Below are positions 1 through 9,113 of a stretch of 62,691 nucleotides of DNA, piece after piece. Position 1 is the stretch's first letter; every line of letters begins with the position of its first letter. The stretch spans positions 1-62,691 of the forward strand of contig CANRIP010000013.1 in NCBI GenBank assembly GCA_947630715.1, written 5' to 3'. The notes below the pieces were generated by a model. That model was not told the origin of the DNA. It did no database searches and saw nothing but the letters and a program-made list of their open reading frames with translations. The stretch comes from an uncultured Acetatifactor sp. GTDB lineage: Bacteria; Bacillota; Clostridia; Lachnospirales; Lachnospiraceae. The translations under genes were made by a program, and so were the position numbers.

Positions 1-19
1 ATAAAAAAAGGAGATTCAC

Positions 20-2998
20 ATGAAAATATCTGAATTGGAAAAAAGAATCATGAAGGAAGCCAAGGCCAACAACGGCAGCGTGAAATTTGATTTTCAACGC
101 TCCGACCATTATGAATTTATATTGGAAAGCCTGGGAGGAGAATCCCATCTGCAACAACATGCCCCGGACGTCTATGAACAACTGAAACGCCAGCACCGGT
201 CATCCCGGGAGGATCCCAATCCCATTTCCCCCGCTGACAAAGGCAATGTCATCTATCTGCGGGGCTATCAACGGTTGGATAATTCCACGATTTCTATGCC
301 CGATGCCGATTCCGTAAGTGCCGGGCCGAACTGCCATATTCATTCCTGCCTGCGCGTCTGTGACCCCAGCACCCATTTGGGCGTGGCCGAATGCCATTTC
401 AAAATATATGACGAACAAATGGAGGAGATTATCTACGAGAACTATTATTATGATCTCTATCCTGACAAAAACGGGGAATTCATGCAGGATTTCGGCCTGA
501 CCCTGCCTCTGGAGCAGTTCAATCTGGGACATACCTATACGTTTACCGCCAAATTCATCGCCGCTTCCAATGCGGGAGAAAACGACGTCCGCCTGGGAGG
601 GTACCTTGTCACCTCTCATCTTGTGACCGCCAATATTACAGAACAGTTGAAGCAAATACGGCTGTCCCATCCGAAGAATCTCCATGCCGATCAACGGGAT
701 GAACGCGCTGACGCAATCTGCATCTCTTACAACAGGGAAGCCAATATGAAAAGTCCCGATTACACATACAATGTAAAATCGGGTCATGAAATACAGAATC
801 TGCCGGTGCATCTCCCCATTGTCCTGGAGATCCAGTTGGAAAAAGACGCCAGCTTTGAATGTGTGAATCAAAGCTACTTTAACAATCTCATCAACCCCAC
901 GTTTGCGGTTAAAAACATCAATGCCGCGGACGGCTCCGTCACTGCGGCGGGAGAATCCGTATTTCTCGCCTCCTGGGACGAATTTACCAAAAAATATGTC
1001 CGGGTCAAAACCACCCAGACCCAAAACGATACTCTTGCAATCAGTTTCGGATCCGAGCAGGACGCCTGCTGGCCGATGGATCTGGAATACCCCATTCCCG
1101 GCGGACTTTGGAATACATCCACCTATGCCTGTTTTTACGCCCACATGGTATTGAATCTGAAATGGAAAGAAACCCATAACAACGAGGAACAGGAGATCAG
1201 CGGCGGCCTTCCCATTATCATAGAATATATGCCCGGAGCCCTGGTAAGCTACACCTCAACTCAGGAACACGATAATATCCTGCATATCCACCGTCTCTTT
1301 TATCAATGGGGCTGTCTGGCAAAGGACGTGCTTGTAGAGACGGCGTCCGGCCCCGTAGAAGCGCAGAAGATACAGATTGGCGATTCGGTTCTCACCAGAG
1401 ACGGCGTCTACCGGCAGGTCCGCGACATCATAACCGGTCCTTCCGCCACCATTTACCAGGTGTGCCTGTCCTGCGGATATTCCATCCGTCTCACCGGGGA
1501 TCACACCCTTTGTAAAGCCGACGGGGAGCCGGTGATCGCCGCCGATGTGAAACCGGGGGACTATCTTCAGATCTTTCATCGGGATCGCATGACTCTGGAT
1601 GCCGGTCAGGTGGTTTCCGTGGAGAAACTTCCCTATGACGATATGGTGTATCATTTTGCCTTTGACGAGCCGGTGTTTCTGGTGGCCCAGGGCATTGTGG
1701 CCGGGGATTACGCTTACCAGCAGAAAATACGTCCCTGGACCTTTTCCCCCTATCAGCCGCCGAAACCCAACCAAAAATCCGCTTTCCTGATGTCCCAGCT
1801 AAGTCAGCTACGGAAGACGCCTGTTTTTCGGGAATCCAATGCCACGGCTCAGGCAATGCTATATTATTGCATGCTCAAATATGTGCTTCACGCAACCCAG
1901 TTGTTCACGGAAGAAGAATCCCAGGAAATCGCCCAATTCTGCGGGTTTGTGGAAAGCAACGCCACCTACGGCGGCTGCACCATAAACGGCAGCGCGGAGA
2001 CTCCTTTGCTTACCAAGCTGCATCTGCGCCATCTGATCATATGGGGCAGCACCTTCCGATATATCAAACTGATCCCCACAGCCATGTCTACCTGGTATGC
2101 CTCGGACGAACTGCAAACCACCTATACCTGGACGGCGCCCACAGCTCCCCCCAATCAGCCCCAAAAATGTTTCACCTTCCGGGTGAAGGAGGATATCCTG
2201 ATTCCCTTTCATTATCCGGTGGAAGACAAACAGGCTCCTTCCCCGGATCATATGCCGGAGATTGTTACCTTTCATCCTGATTTTCTGAAACGGCTGCTGG
2301 AGGACATTGCGGCAAAAGCAAAACTGCCGGTGGGAGAGGCTCCCTCGGTTGACGCGCTGAACATGGGGATTGGAACCGCTTTGCATCTGTTGATCGACAG
2401 CATGCTGCACAGCGGTTATACCGGTTATTCCTTCTGGCAAAATCTGAAAATAGGGAAACGGGTGATCGATCATCAGCATCATAACCTTACAGAACAATAT
2501 CTGCCCCCTGCATGGCAGAAAAACAAGCCCGTTTCCCCTGCGCCCAGGGAATCCGTCGGCATAGAGGCCACCGGCCGTTTTGTGGATCAGCCCTTCACCA
2601 TGTACGATGTTGTCTTCCCTCTGGATACGACGGAGCTGGCAGATATCAGTAATTACAGCGGATATCAGACCTTTGACAACAGCACCCGTTTCCGTGATGC
2701 GCTGTATCAAGTCACCGATTTCCTGTTTTACTTCAAAACGGGAACCCATCTTTCCGTAGACGATCCCCGGTGGCTCAGCCTGCGCGATTCCCTGAAGGAC
2801 ATCCTGGCCACCCCGTACACAACGGCGGACGACTGTGTGAACCGCTGGCGGAAGGCCTTTCCCTATATGCACTTCGACTATAACGCCCAGGCAATCTACA
2901 ATTCCCTTGTGGCGGGAGAGGATAGCAACTATGAAAAACTGGCTCAATACACCCTGATCTTAGACAAGATACAAAAAGGGGAACTTTTATATGACTAA
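20..2998 (+). CDS. Hint-domain protein with C-terminal HxxxDxxxH domain, function unknown
   Basis: 992 aa, with an AGGAG site 6-8 bases before the ATG. There is no signal peptide or membrane segment, so it starts in the cytoplasm. Residues 1-431 are beta-rich and unrecognised. Residues 432-568 read as a Hint domain: it opens with Cys432, has GDSVLTRDG, a block B T-x-x-H (Thr492, His495) and ends VAQGIVAGDY. No Asn followed by Cys/Ser/Thr closes it, so it should cleave rather than splice if active (inference). Residues about 590-870 carry IPFHYP (His731) and an H789-x3-D793-x3-H797 motif. From memory this resembles DUF6765-type metal-dependent hydrolase-like proteins; I could not verify that. 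N-terminal carrier, Hint, then enzyme-like domain is a polymorphic-toxin-like layout. It is the first gene visible of a four-gene operon, and genes upstream may be cut off by the window edge. Confidence 0.75.
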   Translation: MKISELEKRIMKEAKANNGSVKFDFQRSDHYEFILESLGGESHLQQHAPDVYEQLKRQHRSSREDPNPISPADKGNVIYLRGYQRLDNSTISMPDADSVSAGPNCHIHSCLRVCDPSTHLGVAECHFKIYDEQMEEIIYENYYYDLYPDKNGEFMQDFGLTLPLEQFNLGHTYTFTAKFIAASNAGENDVRLGGYLVTSHLVTANITEQLKQIRLSHPKNLHADQRDERADAICISYNREANMKSPDYTYNVKSGHEIQNLPVHLPIVLEIQLEKDASFECVNQSYFNNLINPTFAVKNINAADGSVTAAGESVFLASWDEFTKKYVRVKTTQTQNDTLAISFGSEQDACWPMDLEYPIPGGLWNTSTYACFYAHMVLNLKWKETHNNEEQEISGGLPIIIEYMPGALVSYTSTQEHDNILHIHRLFYQWGCLAKDVLVETASGPVEAQKIQIGDSVLTRDGVYRQVRDIITGPSATIYQVCLSCGYSIRLTGDHTLCKADGEPVIAADVKPGDYLQIFHRDRMTLDAGQVVSVEKLPYDDMVYHFAFDEPVFLVAQGIVAGDYAYQQKIRPWTFSPYQPPKPNQKSAFLMSQLSQLRKTPVFRESNATAQAMLYYCMLKYVLHATQLFTEEESQEIAQFCGFVESNATYGGCTINGSAETPLLTKLHLRHLIIWGSTFRYIKLIPTAMSTWYASDELQTTYTWTAPTAPPNQPQKCFTFRVKEDILIPFHYPVEDKQAPSPDHMPEIVTFHPDFLKRLLEDIAAKAKLPVGEAPSVDALNMGIGTALHLLIDSMLHSGYTGYSFWQNLKIGKRVIDHQHHNLTEQYLPPAWQKNKPVSPAPRESVGIEATGRFVDQPFTMYDVVFPLDTTELADISNYSGYQTFDNSTRFRDALYQVTDFLFYFKTGTHLSVDDPRWLSLRDSLKDILATPYTTADDCVNRWRKAFPYMHFDYNAQAIYNSLVAGEDSNYEKLAQYTLILDKIQKGELLYD

Positions 2999-5900
2999 CA
3001 GCAAAATCCCTCTCTCCCATACCCTGCCGTCCACAAGCCGAAAAGCCGTCCAACAGCCCCATATCTTTATCCCCATGACGGTGAGGGCCCTCCCTGTGGG
3101 AAAGCCTTCCCCCAACGCGCATTTTTCCGGCTTTCAATACGATATGACCAAGCTGGGAAGCGTGATGGAGAACACGGAAACTCCCCTGTTTGCGGATGCC
3201 CCGTCGGAAACCGAGCCCGGCATTTATCTGCACTGGCGTCTACCGGCCTGTTTTACCGCCGGCGTCCAGAATCCGGAAGACGGCAACATTCTCTACCGGC
3301 TGGCTCCCAACCGGTTCAGCGTCACCCGGCTCTGGACGGATCCTGAAGGCGCCCTGCAAAGCAAAACCTTTCTGGTGGAGAGCGACGTCCTGTCTGCGGA
3401 CAGGACGCCGGAAAACAGGGACAGCCCTTCCATTCCCTGGAAGGAGGACACAAAACGCCCCTACCGTTTTCAGGGGCGTTCCTTCGACGCCGGTCGGCCG
3501 TCCGTATCCGACCCGGACCAGCCTTTTACCCGTCTGACCGCCGTCTCCCCCAGCAGTCCCTTTTTTGCCGCTTACGCCCCCGCCTGTGGGAACGTCTTCA
3601 GTTTCACGGATCATGTGGCGGACGACGGCCTTTCTCACGGCGTGTTATCCTATGTGGTATGCGGCTGGTACCAGGAGCACGGGGAGACGGAACCCTGTTT
3701 TCTGGTGACAGATCCGGAACAATTAAAAGACACGATGGGGCTTGTCCTGGACGGCGGCGCCCTCCCCCTGCGCGCCCTCTGCCATGGCGCCGTCACCGGC
3801 ATTCTGTGGGAAGGGGCGGAGCACGTTTACCCCACGGGAACCCCGGATGATCCGGAAAGCGGGCAGATTGTCACTCTGCCCAAACTGGGAGTGGGAAACA
3901 CGTCGGCGGAAGCCATGGCCGCCCTGCTGCATCCTCCCACTCAAAAGCAGGAGCGTCTTCTGCATCATTACCTGTCAGACAATGCCCGGGAGCTGGAACA
4001 TTTCCGCGGCCCTCAGGCGGCGGACGAACACATCCGCCAGTCCCGGTTTTACGCAGACCCGCCCGTTGTCTTAGAAGGGCTGCAAATCCAACAGGGACAG
4101 GAAGACACGGAATACGATCCCGCCCTGTGGGGGCAGCTTCGCATTCTCCGGAAAAAGCAGTTCGCCCTTCAGCAAAACCAGGGCCGTTACCTCCAAAAGC
4201 AGCGTCAGATCTATGAAAAATGGTATCTGCACTATTATGCCGATCTGCCCCCGGAGGCCGCCCGTTACCGGAAGGAAATGGAAGAAGTCTGGAAAGACGC
4301 TCAAAAAATGGCCGCCGCTTTGGCCGCCGCTCAGTCGGAAATAGCGTCCCTGGAGCTGCAGCTTAAGAATCAATTTTCCTGTTCCTTACGCCAGGAATCG
4401 GAAAACGCCTTTTACACACCGGTGGACCCGGTGGTGGTCACCGCCCAGGCCGCTCCCGAGAGCGCCGTGAAAAACCAGGCGTCCTCCCTGCTTCTCTGCC
4501 GGAGCAGGGAACAACTGATCACCGGCCTTTCCTTCGGGCAGATCCCCTCCCTGTCCCACATCACTCTGGAGACGTCCGATCTGGCAGTTCCCCGGTCGCT
4601 GGAAAAAGTATCGGAGGCCTGCCCTGAGGAGGATATCTACGCCTGTGTGGCGGAATGTGTTTTTCTGTGCCAGGATTTTTCCGCGTATCTGGCCGGGCTG
4701 GCGTACAAAAAGGCGGGGCTGACCCCCAGTGAGACTCAGCAAAACCAGCTTTCCTCCCAGATCGCCTTTTTACAGGCAAATCAGGACGGCTGTTTTCAGG
4801 GGCATTTTCCCGACCAATCCGCTCTTGCCCGGTACAGCGTCTCCTGGTCGCCGCTGATTGTGGAATGGGAGACTTCCTTTTACCCGGACCCGGATCTTCT
4901 GTGCCCGGAGCCATCTCTGAAAAACTGGGCTCTGACCCGGGGAGATTACGTCTTTCAGGGAGATCCACAGAACCTATGCACTGCCGGAAACGCCTATCCC
5001 ATCGGCGGGCGGTTCTTTCTTTCCGATAACGCCGCTCAAAGGCTGACCGATACCCTTCGGAGGCTTCACGCCCCGGACGCTTTGCTGGAAAAGGCCCAGC
5101 TCATGCAATACCTGTCCCAGACCCTGGACGGCTTTGGCAGCAGTCTGCTGATGAGGGATCCTTCCGTGAATATGGATTTTTTCAGCAAAGAGGAGGAGGA
5201 ACAAAATTTGTTAAACCGGCTGCAAAGCCTTTCCCCTTCCGTGCTGGCGGACCGCCCTGTTTTCGACGGGCTTTTCGGTCCCATACGCGCCGGCTTTTTT
5301 GATCTGCGAAAGGTAAGGCTGATAGACGAAATGGGCTTTTACCAGGATATTGACAACCCTTCCGTCTATGCGGGAGAAAACTTCCTTGCTCCCTGCTATG
5401 ACAATCCGGTCAGATATGTTATGCTGCCGCCCCGTCTGGTACAGCCGCTTACCCTGTCCGCGTTCCTGGCGGACGCCTCTGGGGCGGAAATCTCGGAAAG
5501 CCTTCTGACCCCGGAAACGTCCCCGGTATGCGGCTATCTGGTCACCAATTACCTGAACCACAGCATCATGGTGTACACCGCCCTGGGCGTACACGCCTGC
5601 AGCATCAGCCTGATGCAGACCGGCGCGGGAATCCTCCTGCAAAACGCGCCCCTGATGCCGCAGACCCCGGTTCCTCCGCCGGATCTGGATCCGCAGATGA
5701 CCGCTTTTCTGCTGAGCCTGTTACAAAAAGGGCCGAAAGCCCTGTCCGATCTGTTATCTCTCCTGGATCAGAGACAGCTCATGATCCGCACAGGGGCCCA
5801 TGCCCGCTGCCATACGGAATATTTTGGGAGCCCCGTGGCTATGTTTCGTCTGTCGCTTCGCCTTGTGCTGTACGGCGATCCGGAGGGCTACCGCCATGTT

Positions 5901-6464
5901 GACGGGGAGACAATGGACGTCACCTGCCGCACAGACATAACCGCTTTGTCCGTACCGGTACAGATCGGTCAGCCGGACGACCCCCAAGACGGCGTGTACG
6001 GGTTCTTTGAAAACGGCGATTATAACTGCTTTCACAGCTTTCCGGAGGTTGTTTCCAACAGCGGCTATCTTCAGGGAAACGATCAGGTGACCCTTTCCCT
6101 GAAACCGGAATCCCCTGCGGAAATATTGACGTTACTGGCGGATCCTTACGGGGAGATCCATCTGGTCACAGGGATTCTGCCCGTAAAAACCCTGCGCATT
6201 CCCGACCGCCTGACTACATCCCAGCTAGACGCGCTCTCCGTGAGCTATTTCAGCGCTCCCGTTCTCAGCGGGGAAAGCCTGGCCGGGATTCCCGTTCCTC
6301 ATTCGGATTCCGTGGCATATAGCTGGTGCGCCGTTTCCAGGGAGGGAAACGAACCCCTCCGGCCCCTGTCCCCTTCCGATCCCACGGCTGTTTTTCCCTC
6401 AGAAAAATTGTATCTGCGGGAGGGACATATCATCGCAACACCCAAAGGAGGAAATGACAAATGA
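2991..6464 (+). CDS. Large protein of unknown function (1157 aa), Hint-operon partner
   Basis: The start overlaps the end of the Hint-domain gene by 8 bases, with AAGGGG upstream of the ATG, so the two are probably translated together. No signal peptide or membrane helix is visible. The N-terminal part has short aromatic motifs (GIYLHWRLP, PNRFSVTRLW, SYVVCGWY) that I associate, from memory only, with large uncharacterised bacterial proteins. Residues about 380-465 are rich in Gln, Lys, Glu and Ala and probably form a coiled coil. The rest looks like mixed alpha/beta and beta-rich sequence. A structural or scaffold role beside the Hint protein is inference. No enzymatic motif was recognised. 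Confidence 0.7.
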   Translation: MTNSKIPLSHTLPSTSRKAVQQPHIFIPMTVRALPVGKPSPNAHFSGFQYDMTKLGSVMENTETPLFADAPSETEPGIYLHWRLPACFTAGVQNPEDGNILYRLAPNRFSVTRLWTDPEGALQSKTFLVESDVLSADRTPENRDSPSIPWKEDTKRPYRFQGRSFDAGRPSVSDPDQPFTRLTAVSPSSPFFAAYAPACGNVFSFTDHVADDGLSHGVLSYVVCGWYQEHGETEPCFLVTDPEQLKDTMGLVLDGGALPLRALCHGAVTGILWEGAEHVYPTGTPDDPESGQIVTLPKLGVGNTSAEAMAALLHPPTQKQERLLHHYLSDNARELEHFRGPQAADEHIRQSRFYADPPVVLEGLQIQQGQEDTEYDPALWGQLRILRKKQFALQQNQGRYLQKQRQIYEKWYLHYYADLPPEAARYRKEMEEVWKDAQKMAAALAAAQSEIASLELQLKNQFSCSLRQESENAFYTPVDPVVVTAQAAPESAVKNQASSLLLCRSREQLITGLSFGQIPSLSHITLETSDLAVPRSLEKVSEACPEEDIYACVAECVFLCQDFSAYLAGLAYKKAGLTPSETQQNQLSSQIAFLQANQDGCFQGHFPDQSALARYSVSWSPLIVEWETSFYPDPDLLCPEPSLKNWALTRGDYVFQGDPQNLCTAGNAYPIGGRFFLSDNAAQRLTDTLRRLHAPDALLEKAQLMQYLSQTLDGFGSSLLMRDPSVNMDFFSKEEEEQNLLNRLQSLSPSVLADRPVFDGLFGPIRAGFFDLRKVRLIDEMGFYQDIDNPSVYAGENFLAPCYDNPVRYVMLPPRLVQPLTLSAFLADASGAEISESLLTPETSPVCGYLVTNYLNHSIMVYTALGVHACSISLMQTGAGILLQNAPLMPQTPVPPPDLDPQMTAFLLSLLQKGPKALSDLLSLLDQRQLMIRTGAHARCHTEYFGSPVAMFRLSLRLVLYGDPEGYRHVDGETMDVTCRTDITALSVPVQIGQPDDPQDGVYGFFENGDYNCFHSFPEVVSNSGYLQGNDQVTLSLKPESPAEILTLLADPYGEIHLVTGILPVKTLRIPDRLTTSQLDALSVSYFSAPVLSGESLAGIPVPHSDSVAYSWCAVSREGNEPLRPLSPSDPTAVFPSEKLYLREGHIIATPKGGNDK

Positions 6465-7687
6465 ATGTTTTAGAAGACAAAAGTCCTGTCCTGTTCCGGC
6501 TTCACAGCCCCGGCATTGATACCAACGCCGTATCCGGCGAGGCCGCTCTGCGCCACATCAGCCATCTGGGCTTTTCCCTGATCAACGTTTCGTCCGAGAG
6601 CATCCTGTTTGACGAGGCGCAGGAGGGCGGCATCCTGCTGTCCTTCCTTTTGGGCCAGAGCAGCGAATGCCTGTTTCCCGACAATGCCGCCCAAAGCGAT
6701 TTTGGCGCTATTTACGGGCCGGCTCCGTTCCTGTCCTGCGTATGGTCCCGTCATCCCCTTCATAAAAACAGGATGCGGGCGCTGTTGGCGCTTCAGCCAG
6801 GCTCCCGGCTTGAACTTGCTCCCGGGCAGATCATTTCCTTCCGCTGGGAGGGGATCACCACCACCTCTCCGGAAGGCTTTGCCCCATTGACCATGACGTT
6901 TCCCGGCGTAACCCGGCTGGAGAGCGTTTCCCTGTCCCAAGAATTGATAAAACAGCGTATTTACGCCAATATCGCCAAGTTTTACGCCTCTCCCAGCGGC
7001 GGCGCACCCGGCAGCCGGATTTCTCTGCACTGGAAAGCGGAAAACGCGGATTCCGGCTATATCCTGCCTCCCGGCAAACAAGTGATACCGGACACCAAGC
7101 TTTCCGACAGTTTCCTGGACGTAACGCTGACGCAAAATACCCATTATTACTTAAACATACGCAACGCTCACGGCAACGTGTACCGGGAAACCTACGCGCA
7201 GTTGATTCCGCCCTGCATTGCCTCTTTCTCCGTCAATTCCCTGAGGCAGCTTACCTGGGAGGTGCATTTTGCCAATCAGGTACGCCTGAAAACCGACGGG
7301 GATTACAAAGAGGTGGAGCCTACCGGACAGACTGATCTGACCGCCAAAACAGACACGGTTTCCATCCTGTGTACGGGATTGTACACCCTGGAACGGCATA
7401 TCGCCATTCCCTCCTGCGCGGGCATCCAAACCTATCAACTGGACGTATGGACTTTTTCCTCCCATCAATGCGCCATTCTCACCTGGGAAACCGCAGAGAA
7501 TGGCAAACGGGAAATTTATGCCCAGGACGCCTCGTTCTATCCCATCGACGCCCCGGCGCAGGGCGTCTATGAACAGGTGTACGACAAGGGCATGACGGTG
7601 GGCTTTCAGCTAAAGTACACCGATGATTTCAACACGGAGCAGCTATTTTTATCCAACTTTTGCTTTCAAAACAGGAGGTGCCGTTAA
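6461..7687 (+). CDS. Beta-sandwich-rich protein of unknown function, Hint-operon partner
   Basis: 408 aa. The ATG overlaps the stop of the previous gene (ATGA) and is preceded by AGGAGG, so the start is secure and coupled. The sequence is mostly short beta-strand-like stretches. Around residues 170-250 and 255-310 it has the rhythm of Ig-like modules: 'ASPSGGAPGSRISLHWKA', then a Tyr-rich strand and an 'IASFSV...LTW' restart. No signal peptide, membrane helix or catalytic motif is visible. A binding or adaptor role is inference from the fold pattern and operon position. Confidence 0.65.
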   Translation: MNVLEDKSPVLFRLHSPGIDTNAVSGEAALRHISHLGFSLINVSSESILFDEAQEGGILLSFLLGQSSECLFPDNAAQSDFGAIYGPAPFLSCVWSRHPLHKNRMRALLALQPGSRLELAPGQIISFRWEGITTTSPEGFAPLTMTFPGVTRLESVSLSQELIKQRIYANIAKFYASPSGGAPGSRISLHWKAENADSGYILPPGKQVIPDTKLSDSFLDVTLTQNTHYYLNIRNAHGNVYRETYAQLIPPCIASFSVNSLRQLTWEVHFANQVRLKTDGDYKEVEPTGQTDLTAKTDTVSILCTGLYTLERHIAIPSCAGIQTYQLDVWTFSSHQCAILTWETAENGKREIYAQDASFYPIDAPAQGVYEQVYDKGMTVGFQLKYTDDFNTEQLFLSNFCFQNRRCR

Positions 7688-8682
7688 TGTATCCCAATGT
7701 AGACTTTGATTCCCACACTTATATCAGCAGTCTCCGGGAACCTTTTCCCGTATCCCAGACCCTGGTGCTGCAAATCACCAACCCCGGCGCGGAAGATCTT
7801 CCCCTGCGCAACGACACCGGCCAGGCCTCCTTCCCGCTGAAACCTGCGGAAACAGCGCAGCCCATAGATGGCGTGACCCTGTTTTACCTGGTGTTCCCTC
7901 TGGGCGATCAGGAGAGCGACTTTACCACGGAAGAACGTTTTGAACAGATGACCGTTACCCTTCCCAATACCCTAAATTATCAAAGGGTTGGGAAAAATAC
8001 CATTGTCCTCTTTCCCACGTCCACGTTTTCTCTGGAACAGACGGATTTGCTGGAGATTCTTTTCGGCAACGTGATATCCATGGGGCCGGGGGAAAAAATG
8101 GTGTGCATAGATGTGTTCTGCCTGGACGGAAAGACCAAAACAAACCTGGGGCGCCGCGCCCTGTATCGAACCGCCCACCCTCTTTCCATCGGCGCTTTCC
8201 AGTTGGACCGGGCATGTGAAAAATCCGCTTTCCGGGATCATCTGCGCTTTTCCTATGCGGTGTACGGCGCCAGCCTAAGCCTGCTGACGCCGGGGGATAC
8301 GGCTCTTTCCGCCCAGTATCCCGAAGAAGGCGGGACGCTCAGTGTGGAGACAACCATTTATCAGCCCACCTTTTACGGCATCAACGCCTTTCAGGGAGAG
8401 CAGATGATAAACGCCGCCCTGGAATGCCCTCTACAAAAGGCTTCCATTCAGTCTTTTCTGGGAACCTATACTGTCAATCAAGATGGGACAAGAGATGTGA
8501 CGCTGAAAATCCTTGTAGAAAATACCCGTCACGCTTACCTGAGCAAAATCGGCCGCATCCCGGTTACCCCCGGTCAGGCCTGCACAACGGTGCTGCGGAA
8601 TCAGAGCCCGGATCTGACTTACACGCTTGCCGTAGAAAACGAGGAAGGGCTGATCCGGCGCGAAGTAACCTGGCAGTCCTGA
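7687..8682 (+). CDS. Beta-rich protein of unknown function, last gene of the Hint operon
   Basis: 331 aa. I chose the ATG at 7687, which overlaps the previous stop codon (TAATG) and has AGGAGG 7-8 bases upstream; an in-frame start 27 bases earlier lies inside the previous gene. The N-terminal half begins 'ITNPGAEDLPLRND' like a beta-sandwich. The later part ('LRFSYAVYGASLSLL', 'VTPGQACTTVL') resembles the Ig-like rhythm of the preceding gene. No signal peptide or membrane helix. It ends 4 bases before the convergent FakA-like gene. The function is unknown. Confidence 0.65.
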   Translation: MYPNVDFDSHTYISSLREPFPVSQTLVLQITNPGAEDLPLRNDTGQASFPLKPAETAQPIDGVTLFYLVFPLGDQESDFTTEERFEQMTVTLPNTLNYQRVGKNTIVLFPTSTFSLEQTDLLEILFGNVISMGPGEKMVCIDVFCLDGKTKTNLGRRALYRTAHPLSIGAFQLDRACEKSAFRDHLRFSYAVYGASLSLLTPGDTALSAQYPEEGGTLSVETTIYQPTFYGINAFQGEQMINAALECPLQKASIQSFLGTYTVNQDGTRDVTLKILVENTRHAYLSKIGRIPVTPGQACTTVLRNQSPDLTYTLAVENEEGLIRREVTWQS

Positions 8683-8686
8683 GGTT

Positions 8687-8944
8687 TCAGCCGTGCAGCC
8701 CCCGGGCCTGGCGGTCCATGTCCTCCACCACAATATCGTAAATCTCTCCCAGGGACGCACAGTACTCCAGAACTTTCCAGGGCTCGTTGGTGTGGAAGTG
8801 AATTTTGATCAATTCATCGTCTCCCACCGCCAGCAGGCAGTCCCCCTGAAAATGCTCCGTAATGTAATCGTTGATTTCGTCTTCGTCCAGACCGGCTCCC
8901 TCGATCAAAAGCTGTGTGTCATACCGAAATTCCAAAGTTTCCAT
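8687..8944 (-). CDS. Stand-alone FakA/DAK-family domain protein (85 aa)
   Basis: 85 aa. 'LAVGDDELIKIHFHTNEP' matches the internal region of FakA/YloV (fatty acid kinase subunit of the dihydroxyacetone-kinase superfamily), where the usual form is a GDD..KVH.HTN.P segment. Full FakA is about 550 aa, so this is one isolated subdomain without the DhaL nucleotide-binding part. It has its own ATG and its ribosome binding site (GAGGT) is supplied by the dispersed repeat at 8951-9060. It is either a genuine small protein or a decayed fragment; the intact reading frame favours the former. The role is unknown. Confidence 0.6.
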   Translation of the reverse strand: METLEFRYDTQLLIEGAGLDEDEINDYITEHFQGDCLLAVGDDELIKIHFHTNEPWKVLEYCASLGEIYDIVVEDMDRQARGLHG

Positions 8945-8950
8945 TTTTTT

Positions 8951-9060
8951 ACCTCATTTCCGCGCTGATCTTTGCGCAGATTGAAAATTTTAATTTTCAA
9001 TCTTATACCTCATTTCCGCGCTGATCTTTGCGCAGATTGAAAATTTTAATTTTCAATCTT
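8951..9060 (-). repeat. Dispersed palindromic repeat, tandem pair, copies 1 and 2
   Basis: Two identical 54-bp units at 8951-9004 and 9007-9060, separated by AT. Each has a 12-bp inverted repeat with a TT centre (AGATTGAAAATT / AATTTTCAATCT) and a GC-rich segment with paired GCGC motifs. On the - strand each ends GCGGAAATGAGGT, so the innermost unit places a GAGGT ribosome binding site before the 8944 start. The same family recurs at 53124-53274. Confidence 0.9.
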
Positions 9061-9070
9061 TCTCTCCCTG

Positions 9071-9113
9071 CCCCGGCCGCCTTTTCCAGACAGCCGGGGT
9101 TCCTTTTTTTATT
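9071..9113 (+). terminator. Rho-independent terminator, + strand
   Basis: A CCCCGGC (9071-9077) / GCCGGGG (9093-9099) stem with a 15-nt loop is followed by TTCCTTTTTTTATTT. The T-run is on the + strand side, so it would stop transcripts coming from the Hint operon after they read through the short convergent gene. Confidence 0.6.

Noticed and set aside
1313..1723. A splicing intein in the 992-aa protein
   Set aside because: The N-terminal Cys and block B His are present, but there is no C-terminal His-Asn followed by Cys, Ser or Thr, and no homing endonuclease.
8951..9060. Insertion sequence or transposon end
   Set aside because: No transposase, and no target duplication visible; it behaves as a short dispersed repeat.
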